The notes under the pieces were generated by a model, which saw only the letters and a program-made list of their open reading frames with translations, made no database searches and was not told where the DNA came from. Shown here one piece after another: positions 1 to 9,400 of a DNA stretch of 18,173 bases (its first letter is position 1; every line of letters starts with the position of its first letter). Made by a program: the position numbers and the translations under genes. The stretch comes from RYN-433 sp036558265 (GTDB taxonomy: Bacteria > Planctomycetota > Phycisphaerae > Tepidisphaerales > Tepidisphaeraceae): the NCBI GenBank assembly GCA_036558265.1, contig DATBFY010000184.1, positions 1 through 18,173 of the forward strand. The letters are read 5' to 3'.

Positions 1-1
1 G

Positions 2-2965
2 TCCGAACGCCAGGCCCTGGCGCTCATGGACCATCCCAACATCGCCCGGGTTTTCGACGCCGGCGCCACCGACTCCGGGCGCCCTTACTTCGTCATGGAG
101 CTGGTCCACGGCGGCGTGCCCATCACCGAGTACTGCGACAAGAACGCCCTTCCCCCGCGCCAGCGGCTCGAGCTCTTCGTGCAGGTCTGCCGCGCCGTCC
201 AGCACGCCCACACCAAGGGCGTCATCCACCGCGACATCAAGCCCTCCAACGTGCTCGTTACCCTGCACGAGGGCGTCGCCGTCCCCAAGGTGATCGACTT
301 CGGCGTCGCCAAGGCGGTGGGCCAGCAGAACCTGACCAGCACGACCCTGCTCACCAACGTCGCACACATGGTCGGCACCCCCCTCTACATGAGCCCCGAG
401 CAGGCCGAGATGACCGCAGGCGCCGACGTGGACACGCGCAGCGACGTCTACAGCCTGGGCGTGCTGCTCTACGAGCTCCTCACCGGCACCACGCCCGTGG
501 ACAAGGATCGCTTCAAGCGGGCGGCGTTCGACGAGCTGCGGCGGATCATCCGCGAGGAGGAGCCGCCCACCCCGTCCACCCGCTTGAGCACCATGGGCGA
601 CAGGCTGACGATCATCTCCAGCGACCGCAGGGCCGACCCCAGGAAGCTCCCGCGATTGGTCCGCGGCGAGCTGGACTGGATCGTCATGAAAGCGCTCGAA
701 AAGGATCGCAACCGGCGCTACGAGACCGCCAACGCGTTCGCACGGGACGTCGAGCGGTTCCTGCAGGACGAGGCGGTGCTGGCACGCCCCCAGAGCGGGC
801 TCTACCGGTTCCGCAAGCTCGTTCGACGAAACAAGCTGAAATTCGCCGCCGCCGCCGCGGTCGTGGCGTCCCTCATGCTTTCCTCCGGCTTCTCCACGTG
901 GATGTTCCTGCAGGAACGCCAGGCCCGGGGACGCGCCGTATCGGCCGAGCACCAACAGGAACTCCTCCGATCCCGCGCCGAGACCGCCAAGGCGGACGAG
1001 GCGCGGCTTCGCCAGGACGCACAGGCCGCCGAGCGGATCGCCCGCGCCGAGGCCGGCAAACGCGAGCAGGTCGCGCAGTTCATGAAGGACATGCTCCGCG
1101 GCGCCGCCCCCTTCGTCGCCCAGGGCCGCGACACCACCATCCTCCGCCAGATCGTCGACAAGACCGCCCAGCGGATCGGCACAGACCTCACGGCCCAACC
1201 CGACGTCGAGGCCGAACTCCGCATCATCCTCGGCGACGTCTATCGCGACCTGGGCGACTTCAAACAAGCCGAGGGAATGCTCCGCCGGGCGCTCCAGCTC
1301 GAGCGCGAGCGCTTCGGCGCGCAGCACGGCGAGGTCGCCGTCGCCCTCAACAGCCTGGCCGAAGTCCTCCTGAGCCAGCGCCGGCTGGACGAGGCCGAAT
1401 CCCTGCACCGCCAGGCGCTGGAGATCCGCCGCGCCGTCTACGGCCCCAACGACCCCCTCGTGGCCGAGTCGCTCGACCACCTCGCCCTGGTCCTTCACCG
1501 CCAGTGGAAAAACGCCGAGGCCGAACCCTTGTACCGCGAGGCGCTGGCGATCCGCCGGCAGGCCTTTGGCGACCAGGACCTGGCCGTGGCGGAGTCCCTG
1601 AGCAACCTGGCCACGTTGCTCCGCGTCGAGGGGCAGCTCGACGAGTCCGAATCGATGCACCGCGAAGCACTGGCGATCCGGCGAAAACGCCTGGGCAATG
1701 AGCACCCCGACGTGGCGATCTCAATCAACGGCCTGGGCAACGTCCTCCGAGACCAAGGCAAGCTGGACGAGGCCGAAACGATGCTCCGCGAGGCGCTGGC
1801 CATCCGCCGGAAGATCTATCCGCCCGCGCACCCCTACGTCGTGCAGTCTCTCAGGCACCTGGCGTTTACCCTCTTCTGGCGAGGCAAGCGGTCCGAGGCC
1901 GACGCGCTGTTGGACCAAGCCGTCGCGCTTCAACACAAGCTGCCCGCGCAACGGCAGGGTTCGCGCCCGACCGGTGACGAGCGCGAGCCGCCCCCCGACG
2001 ACGACAAGGGGATGGCCTACGTGCAACTGGCTCGCGAGGCCAATCGACAGGGTAAGGTCGATCTGGAGGAAGCCGCCGCCCGCAAGGCCGTCGAGCTCCG
2101 CCCGCAGGACGACTCGGCACATTACCACCTGGGCCACGCGCTGGAAGAAAAAGGCCGCATCGACGACGCGATCGCGGAGTACCGCCGCAGTGTCGTGCTC
2201 GAGCCGACCCACGTTTTGCCGCGAAAGCAACTGGTGAATGCGCTGACCGGCAAGGGACTCTCCGCCGACGCGATCGCGGCCTATCTCGAAAAACTGCGCC
2301 TCGAGAGCGCTGCCGGCACAGCGGTGGGGCCTGCCACGGCGCCCGCGCCGCCGCCCGCCGCCGATCTTCTGGCGTGGGGCCGCGAATCCCCCCAGGGCGT
2401 CGCCCGCGCCGTCCAGACGGCCCGCTCCACCGACCTGAATGCCGTCTCCCTCACCCCCCTCAAGCGCCTGGTTTACGGCGAGTATCTCGTCCTCGGGGGC
2501 GAGCCCGACAAGGCGGCCAGCGCCATCCGCCGGGCCATTTCGGAAGTCGACGCGAAGGGAAAAGTCCCGGCCTTTTATTACAAGTCATTGGGTTGGGCGC
2601 TATGGGCCGGCGGGAACCGTGATCAGGCGCTCGCCGCGTTCGCCCGTGCGCTGCCCGCCAATTCGACCGGCACCCGGCCGACGACCCAGCCCGCCGGTGC
2701 CGATCCGGACGAGTGGACCACCGCTTACTTCCTCGACCGGATCACCCAGGAGCAATTTACGACAAGGTGGAACTCGACCAACGCCGCCGCCATGGCTTGG
2801 TTCTACGTCGGCCATCGAATGGAGCTTTCGGGTCAACGGGACGCGGCGATCGCCGCCTACCGCAAGAGCATGGAGGCCGCCGGCGCCGCGCCGGGTCAGC
2901 AGACGGCAAACTGGGCAACTTACCGGCTGCAAGTGCTCACCGGGCATCCGTCCCCGGGTCGCTAA
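2..2965 (+). CDS. Membrane Ser/Thr protein kinase with TPR repeats (5' partial)
   Basis: Hanks-type (PknB-like) kinase that should phosphorylate Ser/Thr on unidentified proteins. The frame is already open at base 2 and reads into a typical C-helix segment, so the Met at 26 is internal; the glycine loop and catalytic Lys lie upstream. Numbering from that Met, visible landmarks are HRD (catalytic Asp 70, base 233), DFG (Asp 91, base 296), SPE in place of APE (Glu 125) and the DVYSLGVLLYELLTG helix, so the catalytic residues in view are intact. A hydrophobic Ala/Val-rich segment (about 273-295) is a single membrane span, followed by a charged, probably coiled-coil stretch. Residues about 393-640 hold about five 42-residue kinesin-light-chain-type TPRs (EAL/AIRR spacing); about 660-760 hold ordinary TPRs, and a further TPR-like region runs to the TAA at 2963. 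By PknB analogy the kinase domain is cytoplasmic and the TPRs extracytoplasmic (inference). The substrate is unknown. Confidence 0.93.
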   Translation, partial: SERQALALMDHPNIARVFDAGATDSGRPYFVMELVHGGVPITEYCDKNALPPRQRLELFVQVCRAVQHAHTKGVIHRDIKPSNVLVTLHEGVAVPKVIDFGVAKAVGQQNLTSTTLLTNVAHMVGTPLYMSPEQAEMTAGADVDTRSDVYSLGVLLYELLTGTTPVDKDRFKRAAFDELRRIIREEEPPTPSTRLSTMGDRLTIISSDRRADPRKLPRLVRGELDWIVMKALEKDRNRRYETANAFARDVERFLQDEAVLARPQSGLYRFRKLVRRNKLKFAAAAAVVASLMLSSGFSTWMFLQERQARGRAVSAEHQQELLRSRAETAKADEARLRQDAQAAERIARAEAGKREQVAQFMKDMLRGAAPFVAQGRDTTILRQIVDKTAQRIGTDLTAQPDVEAELRIILGDVYRDLGDFKQAEGMLRRALQLERERFGAQHGEVAVALNSLAEVLLSQRRLDEAESLHRQALEIRRAVYGPNDPLVAESLDHLALVLHRQWKNAEAEPLYREALAIRRQAFGDQDLAVAESLSNLATLLRVEGQLDESESMHREALAIRRKRLGNEHPDVAISINGLGNVLRDQGKLDEAETMLREALAIRRKIYPPAHPYVVQSLRHLAFTLFWRGKRSEADALLDQAVALQHKLPAQRQGSRPTGDEREPPPDDDKGMAYVQLAREANRQGKVDLEEAAARKAVELRPQDDSAHYHLGHALEEKGRIDDAIAEYRRSVVLEPTHVLPRKQLVNALTGKGLSADAIAAYLEKLRLESAAGTAVGPATAPAPPPAADLLAWGRESPQGVARAVQTARSTDLNAVSLTPLKRLVYGEYLVLGGEPDKAASAIRRAISEVDAKGKVPAFYYKSLGWALWAGGNRDQALAAFARALPANSTGTRPTTQPAGADPDEWTTAYFLDRITQEQFTTRWNSTNAAAMAWFYVGHRMELSGQRDAAIAAYRKSMEAAGAAPGQQTANWATYRLQVLTGHPSPGR
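842..910 (+). other. Transmembrane segment of the kinase
   Basis: About 23 mostly apolar residues (AAAAAVVASLMLSSGF core) between the kinase domain and the charged linker. Both flanks are Arg/Lys rich (RRNKLK before, ERQARGR after), so the positive-inside rule does not settle orientation. Placing the kinase inside is based on the family. Confidence 0.75.
1202..1945 (+). other. Kinesin-light-chain-type TPR array in the kinase
   Basis: Successive 42-residue units share a helix A of the type AVALNSLAEVLLSQRRLDEA and a helix B ending in ALEIRR or ALAIRR, separated by short loops containing a G..(H/D)P or PNDP-like turn. About five units are clear and a sixth (SLRHLAFTLFWRGK) is more diverged. 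Such arrays form superhelical protein-binding surfaces, so this is the likely sensor or scaffold part of the kinase. Confidence 0.88.
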
Positions 2966-3037
2966 CGGTAAGCTGCGATCGCGACAAGATGCCCCGCCGC
3001 AATGCCGCGTAAACCAAGGCAGCTTCGACGCTCGCGA

Positions 3038-3111
3038 AAGTTTAGTCATTTTCTTGTCAAGCGCGATTTTTACTGGCGCACCGCCGGAAATTCCGGCGCT
3101 TAGGTTAGACT
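3038..3111 (+). promoter_or_regulatory. Candidate promoter region of the giant gene
   Basis: This is the most AT-rich stretch of the intergenic region. It holds TTGTCA (3054-3059, one mismatch to the sigma-70 -35 box), an ATTTTTA run (3066-3072) and TAGACT (3106-3111, -10-like). The boxes are not 16-18 bases apart, so no canonical sigma-70 pair can be drawn. An ECF-sigma promoter is equally possible. The call rests on composition and position. Confidence 0.25.
3082..3098 (+). repeat. Perfect 8-bp inverted repeat (operator-like)
   Basis: CGCCGGAA and TTCCGGCG are exact reverse complements around a single central A. The near-zero loop disfavours an RNA hairpin and fits a binding site for a dimeric regulator. 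It lies between the TTGTCA and TAGACT boxes, a plausible operator position. The regulator is unknown, and chance occurrence in GC-rich DNA cannot be excluded. Confidence 0.4.
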
Positions 3112-3206
3112 GATGGGTCGCCAGGATCTGTGGGTGATCGATGGGGCTTTGGCTTTCCGACCCGTTCTCGGGGCAAGTGAGGAGTTGAAACGCGCCCACC
3201 TCGGGA

Positions 3207-3234
3207 CGCGCGCCGCCACCTCAGGCGGCGCGCG
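3207..3234 (+). promoter_or_regulatory. Strong GC hairpin in the probable 5' leader
   Basis: An 11-bp perfect stem (CGCGCGCCGCC with GGCGGCGCGCG) encloses a 6-base loop, ACCTCA. No T-run follows, so it is not a standard terminator. It sits 135 bases before ATG 3370. If transcription starts near 3110-3120 it would be in the leader, where it could stabilise the mRNA or control transcription or translation of the very long message. Confidence 0.5.
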
Positions 3235-3359
3235 ATCGGAAAGACGTGCTTCGGCCGCATCCGATTGGGGGCACGGTCATCCGGGCTTTTGATTTCAGAT
3301 TTCCGCGCGACGCCCGTGGACCGCCCCCTCGCGCGCGCGCCCCGCGTGTCATTCAGAGT

Positions 3360-3366
3360 GGAAGAG
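3360..3366 (+). promoter_or_regulatory. Ribosome-binding-site candidate for the giant gene
   Basis: GGAAGAG precedes ATG 3370 by only three bases, shorter than the usual 5-9. The frame is open upstream to a TGA at 3178, so an earlier start is formally possible. ATG 3370 is preferred because it places the LEPRxLL-like motif at residue 30, as expected for these proteins. Confidence 0.4.
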
Positions 3367-3369
3367 ATC

Positions 3370-3486
3370 ATGTCATCGCAATCAAACCGGTCGAAGCGTC
3401 GGACCGCGAAGAATCCCCAGACATTGAACCGCGCGGTCATACGCGTCGTGGAGACGCTCGAACAGCGCGTCATGCTCGCCGGCGGG
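3370..3486 (+). other. LEPRxLL-like N-terminal segment
   Basis: A strongly basic start (SNRSKRRTAKN) leads into VVETLEQRVMLAGG. Planctomycete LEPRxLL proteins show E-x-R-x-L-L followed by a small residue near residues 20-40; here P is replaced by Q and the second half reads VML. The segment has no long hydrophobic core, so it does not resemble a Sec signal peptide. The motif's role is not established; export or anchoring is usually assumed. Confidence 0.75.
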
Positions 3487-6400
3487 ACCATCCTGCTGCA
3501 CGAACCGGCGTGGAATGATCAGGGCCCCGGGACGATCACCGGCACCGTCGCCGGCCCGAATAACACCGGCTCGATGATCCCCGCCACCGGAAGCGTGGGC
3601 ACCAACCCCGCCACCGGCGCCATACAGGCCGTCGCCACGCTCCCCAACTCCGCCGACATCGTCTACGTCGCCACCGTCAACGGCGGGATCTGGCGAAGCC
3701 TCGACGCCACCAGCGCCGATCCCACCTGGACCCCCCTCGCCCAGGACCGCGGCTCCCTCGCCTACGGCGCCATCGCGATCAGCCCTTTCGACAACACGGG
3801 CACCGCCGTCGCCGGTCAGCCCGTCGGCACGCTCGCCCAGCGGCAGACCCTGGCGAACAAGCTCGTCATCTACGCCGGCCACGCGAACTTCAGCAGCACC
3901 TCCCGGCAAAAATTCAACGCGCCGCGCGTCGGCGTCGAGGTCAGCACCGACGGCGGCGCCCACTGGAATCTGCCAACCGGCTCGTTCAAGGCCCTGCAGG
4001 GACTCGACATCTACCGCATCGTCCCGGGCACCACGGCGGCCACCAAGGACCTGCTGCTGGTCGCCGCCGGCGTCGGCGCCGACCCCCAGGCGAACAATAC
4101 CGGCGTCTGGCTCTCCACCAACCGCGCCACCACCTTCACCCACGTCCTGGGCGGCGACACGTCCAGCAAGAAGGTCATCACCGCCGGCGACGCCACCGAC
4201 ATCATCGTCGATCCGGCAAACGGCAACCGCTTCTACGCCGCCATTACCGACATCAACGCCAACTTCGGCGCCGCCGTCGTTCGCGGTGTCTACACCAGCA
4301 CCAACGCCGGAAGCACCTGGATCCTCGCCAACGGCCCGGCCGCCTCGAATAACCTGAACGCCGCCGTCGGCAACGGCTTGGACGACGACCGCGAGAAAAA
4401 CGCCGACCCCGACGCCAACGAAGGCCTCGCCGGCGCCAGCATCATCAAGCTCGCCGCCAGCAGTGTCGGAGGCACCACCGCCATCTACGCCGCACTGATC
4501 ATGACTCCTGACGCCAACGGCGACAGCCGCTTCATGGCCATCTACCGTTCCACCAATGCCGCCACCAACTGGCTGCCCCTCCCCAACTTCGGCACCGCAC
4601 CCAACGGCTCGAGCGTCCCCGACATCAATTCCGGCGGCCAGGCCATCACCAACTTCTCCATGGTCGCCGACCCCGGCAACACCAACCGCGTCTTCGTCGC
4701 CGGAGACGACGAGCCCGGCTCTCCCGTCGCCGGCATCATCTGGCGCGCCACCATCGGCGCCGCCACCCCCTGGGAGCAGGTCACCGACGCCGGCGCCACC
4801 TCGGGCGGCGCAAACACCGCGCCCCACCCCGACTCCCGCAACATGGTCTTCGACGCCCTCGGTCGCATCCTCGAAGTCGACGACGGCGGCATCTACCGCC
4901 TCAACTCCCCCGGAGGCGCAGCCGCCAACAACCGAAACTGGACCTCCATGAACGGCAGTGGATCCGCCGGACTCCACATCGGCGAGTTCTATTCCGTCGC
5001 CCGAGACCCCACCAAGGGCGTCATGTTCGGCGGCCTCCAGGATATCGGCGTCGTCGAACAGCCCACCAACGGCGCAACCTTCAACTGGCAGATCCAGCCC
5101 TCCGGCGACGGCGGCATCGCGCAGATCGGGGGCGTCGGCAACGCGATCCACTACTCCAGCGGCAACGGCTTCAAGAACTTCGCCGAGCGAACCTACGGCG
5201 GGGGCGCAACCCTCACCACCACCAATCCCGCGCTCGGCGTCGTCGGCTCGGGCCCGGCGGGCAGCCTGCTCGCCCTCAACTCCCGCGGTGGAACCAACAG
5301 CGGCACGTTCTTCAACGCCGGCAGCAATAAGTACTCGTTCGACAACGCGCTCCCCTTCACCACCCAGTTCGCCCTCGACGCCGTCCCCCCGACCACCCAG
5401 GCGAAGAACCGCATCCTGATCGGCACGCAGGACCTCTACGAATCATTCGATGACGGCGCTACCCTGATCCCCCTCAATCCACTGCGGGATCTGACCAAGA
5501 ACGGCGTCGACGAAGACGGCGATGGCGTCGGGCTGGGCGCGACCGTCGATCCCAACGAGTGGGCTCCGCGGCACACCGTTGGCAGGGTCCTCGCCATCGC
5601 CTACGGCGGCTTCAACGGCGCCACCCCCATGCCCGACATCGCCTACGTCGGCGTCAACGGGCGAACCCTCCTCGCCCGTACCTCCATCGCCACCGTCGGA
5701 AGTCCGACATTCGCCGAGTTCCTGCCGCGGCCGGCTTATTCCAGCGCGGCCGTCGGCGGCGGGGACATCAACGACATCGTCCTCAACCCCACCGATTGGA
5801 CCAACGGCTTTGTCGTCGATCAGCGGGGCAACGTCTTCCGCTTCGTCAATCAAGGCTTGAACGCCGCCGACTGGCGACGCATCAACGGAACCGGCCTGGG
5901 CCTCTCACAGGTCAAATCCGTCGAGGTCGTCCCCTCCAACAACCCCAACGTCAAGGGCGGGTTCATGCTCGTCGTCGCCGGCATGGGCGGCGTCTACGTA
6001 TGCCTCGACCCCGCGGCGGCCAAGCCTGTCTGGTCGCAAGTGGGCAGCGGCCTGCCCAACGCGATCGTCACCGACGTCCGCTACGACGTGACCAACAAGG
6101 TGCTCTACTGCGGAACCCTGGGCCGCGGCGCCTGGAGCATCCCCAACTTCCCCACCTCGATCCTGCCGGCAGCGCTCCCCGCGGCGCCGCTCGGCCTCGC
6201 CCAGGGCGCCTCGACGCCCCTGCCCGCCGGCGCGCCCACCGACCCCGGTTCGCTCGAGATCACCGGCGACCTGCTGGCCAACAAGAACGACACCATCCGC
6301 CTCGCCCTCGATGCCGGCAACCCCAACCTCCTCAACATCTTCGTCAACAACACCACCGACGCGCCGGACCTGGCGGTCCCCCTCCGCGCCGTCCAGCGCG

Positions 6401-9400
6401 TGTTCGTCACCGGCGGACAGGGCGACGACACGCTCCTCATCGACGACGCCAACGGAACCTTCTCCTTCGACGGCGGCATCACCTTCGACCAGTCCGGGCC
6501 CGGCACCAACGTCCAGCAGGAGATCAACCAGACCCCCATCGACGGCGGCATCGCCTCCAAGATCCGCGCCGGACTCCAGGGACTGGCGGACCTCGGCGCC
6601 GCCATCGCCAAGGTCGGCGACATGGCCAAGCAGATCCCGGGGCTGGGGATCAACCTCGCACAGACCTTCGGAATCGGCGACGGCTCCGACCCCATCGGTG
6701 GGGCGATCAAGCGCGGCCTCCTCGACCCCATCAGCAACTTCTTCAACACCGACGTCAACCCCACCGTCCAGGAACTGACGAGCCTGCTCAGGACCCTCAG
6801 CCAGCCCCTCGGAAACATCTCCTTCGGCATCGACCCGTTCACCGTTCGCGGCGGCGTGTTCGACACCAGCCCCGGCCACCAGGAGCTCCGCTTCGATATT
6901 GACGTGAACCTCGCCGGCTTCGCCGGCAACCTCTCGCTCGACTTCGGCGACGCCGTCAAATCACTGGGCTTGACCTTCGATGCCAATGGAAAGGTCAACC
7001 TCGAGACGGCTCTGAATCTCTCGTTCTCTTTCGGCGTGGACCTCACGCCCGGACTTTCCGACGCCGACGCCTTCTTCATCGACCTGAGGGACCTCTCCGC
7101 CAGTGCCCACGTCGGCGCAGGCACGATCCCCCCCGACTCCGACCCGGACGCCAAGGATTCCCCGGTCGCCGGCGAAGAGGACGACGAGGGGGAGGAAGAG
7201 GGTGAAGAGGAGGATGAAGGCGCCGACAGCGAGAACTCCTCCGGCCCCGGCCTCAACTTCAGCCTCAACGCCGGCTTCCTTCAGGCCCAGATCGTGGACG
7301 GGGCGTTTGAGCTCGACGCCGACGCCCATGTTATCCTGAACAACCCCGATAACGACCCCGCCGGGCACGTCACCCTCGCCGAATTGCGCGGCACGTCCCT
7401 CGATTCACTCCTCGATTTCGAGCTGGACGGCGATTTCAAGGCCCACCTGCCGGTCCAGGTCTCCTTGGCCGGCCTGACCGCGATCAACCCCACCATCGAC
7501 ATCGACAGCGAACACCTCTTCGACGAAGCCCCGGACGTCAAAGTCTCGAACTTCGACAACCTCCTCGACTTCAATAGCGTTACTCCCCTGTCCATCCTCG
7601 GCCTGCTCAAACAGGTTAATGCCTTTCTTGAGCGGTTTAAGGGTTCTGCGGCACTTTCCACGAAAATTCCGTTTACTTCCAAGACCGTCGGCGACGTCCT
7701 CGACCTCGAAAAGGCTTTTACCGACAAGCTTTACAGCTTCCTGGAGCCTTCGCCTGGGCAGGCCGCATTTGATTCGGCCCAGAAGCTCGCCTCGCTCCTC
7801 GCCGACAAGCTCGGGCTCTCCCCTGACGCGATCGGGGCGAAGTACGACGCGACGACCAAAGATCTCACGTTCCACGTCAAACTGTCGGACAGCTTTGCGC
7901 CCCAGCCGCTGCCGGTGGACCTGGGCCTGCAGCTCGGCTCCCTCGCGGGCCTCTCGACCAGCAGCACGATCGGTGTCAGCGCCAGCGCGGGGCTGGAGTT
8001 CACGTTTGGCGTGAACCTGTCGGCGCCGGCGGCCGGGATCACTGGTTCGGTCGATGCCCCGACCAATGGCCGCCTCTCCGCCCCTGCGCACTTCTCGGTG
8101 CAGGTCGGGAGCGACGACCCGGTGGACGTCACGGTCCCGGCCGACGCCACCAACAGCACGATCGACGACCTGGTGGCCGACATCAACACGGCCCTGACCG
8201 CCGCCGGCCTGGGCGACACCGTCAAGGCGGGGCGAAACGGGAACAAGATCACCTTCAGCACGAGCGGGCTGCTCACCCCCGCTTCTTTGACGATTTCCAC
8301 GAGCGCGGGCGACCCTGCGCAAACCCAATTAGGCTTTAGCGACACCCAGACCGCCAGCGACACGCTGGGCAAGCGGTTCTTCATCAAGGACGCATCGGTC
8401 ACGGGCTCGGCGAATCTGTCCGCCACGGACATTGACGCGCTGGCGCACCTGGGGTTCCTGAGCGTCGGCGTGGTCAACGGCACGGGCGGGGTCACCGCGA
8501 GCTTCAATGCGTCACTTGTCGATCCCGGCACCGACGCGGCTGATGGAAAGATTTCGCTCTCTGAACTCTTCAACGCGCTCAGCGGGGACGTTTCCACGCT
8601 CGCGCCCACCCCGACGCTTACCGGCTCGGCGAACCTCACGCTGCCGCTGCGCGTGGATCCGAACATCCTGGGCGCCGATCACCCCGCCAACCCCACGGCC
8701 ACCGTCACCTGGACCGACATCCGCGACCCGGGCACGCTGAGCGTCAACTTCAACGCCGATACCAGCAAGCTGCTGGATTTCAAGAACATCTCCTTTACCG
8801 ACGTCATCCAGGCCATCCTCAAGGCGGTGCAATACGTCTCGAGCCTGGAGAAGTTCTCGTTCCTCAACCAGAAGCTGCCGCTGTTGAACAAGAGCGTTTC
8901 GGAGCTGGTGGGCGCGGCCGACCAGTTACTGCAGAAGGTCAATGCCGCCGCCGCCGCGTCACCCGCCGATTCACTGCAGAACCTGGAGAACGTGCTCGAA
9001 CAGGCGCTGGGACTGCCTTCCAATGCGCTGGGGATCACACTCGACGGCAAGAACGTGAAGGTGGCGCTCAACTTCAACGCCGGCGGCACGCAGACGCTGC
9101 CGATGGACTTCGACCTGGCGTCGCTGGCCGCCAACGTGCCGGGCCTGGCGGGCGCATCGCACCTGATCGACGTCCAGGGCGCCGGCTCGCTGACCGTCGG
9201 CGCCAATGCCGCGCTGAACCTGAACATCGGCGTGGACCTCACCAACCCGACCAGTCCCAGGCCCTTCCTCTACGACAACTCGGCGATCGACCTGACCGCC
9301 AATGCGTCCGGGAACAACCTGAACTTCACGGCCGCCGTGGGTCCGCTGGGCCTGTTCGTCAAGGGCGCCAGCGTCAACCTGGACAAGGACGGCAACCCCA

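Larger units (their letters stand above)
2966..3369 (+). other. Intergenic region between kinase and giant gene
   Basis: These 404 bases hold no convincing gene. They contain an AT-rich stretch at about 3038-3075 in otherwise GC-rich sequence, a 17-base inverted repeat (3082-3098), a TTAGACT box (3105-3111), a perfect 11-bp hairpin (3207-3234) and a purine-rich ribosome-binding candidate just before ATG 3370. No hairpin followed by a T-run is present after the kinase stop, so no classic intrinsic terminator was found. The length and internal structure suggest that the giant gene has its own promoter. Confidence 0.75.

Noticed and set aside
3141..3188. A 15-codon leader-peptide-like ORF (MGLWLSDPFSGQVRS) before the hairpin
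   Set aside because: The ribosome site is poor, there is no run of a single regulatory amino acid and no attenuator T-run. Too short to support.
3207..3234. The hairpin as a rho-independent terminator of the kinase gene
   Set aside because: No T-run follows and it is over 240 bases beyond the kinase stop.
3113..3286. A roughly 57-codon + strand ORF starting just after the TTAGACT box
   Set aside because: It has no ribosome-binding site in range, overlaps the hairpin and has no recognisable features. Chance is more likely.
3382..5151. A 589-codon open frame on the minus strand
   Set aside because: It is antisense to the propeller region, with Gly/Val/Asp-rich repetitive translation and no domain. 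The + strand frame shows Asp-box motifs here.
5559..6902. A 447-codon + strand frame rich in Arg, His and Gln
   Set aside because: It is an out-of-frame reading of the giant gene. The Arg/His/Pro-rich composition is typical of shifted frames in high-GC coding DNA.
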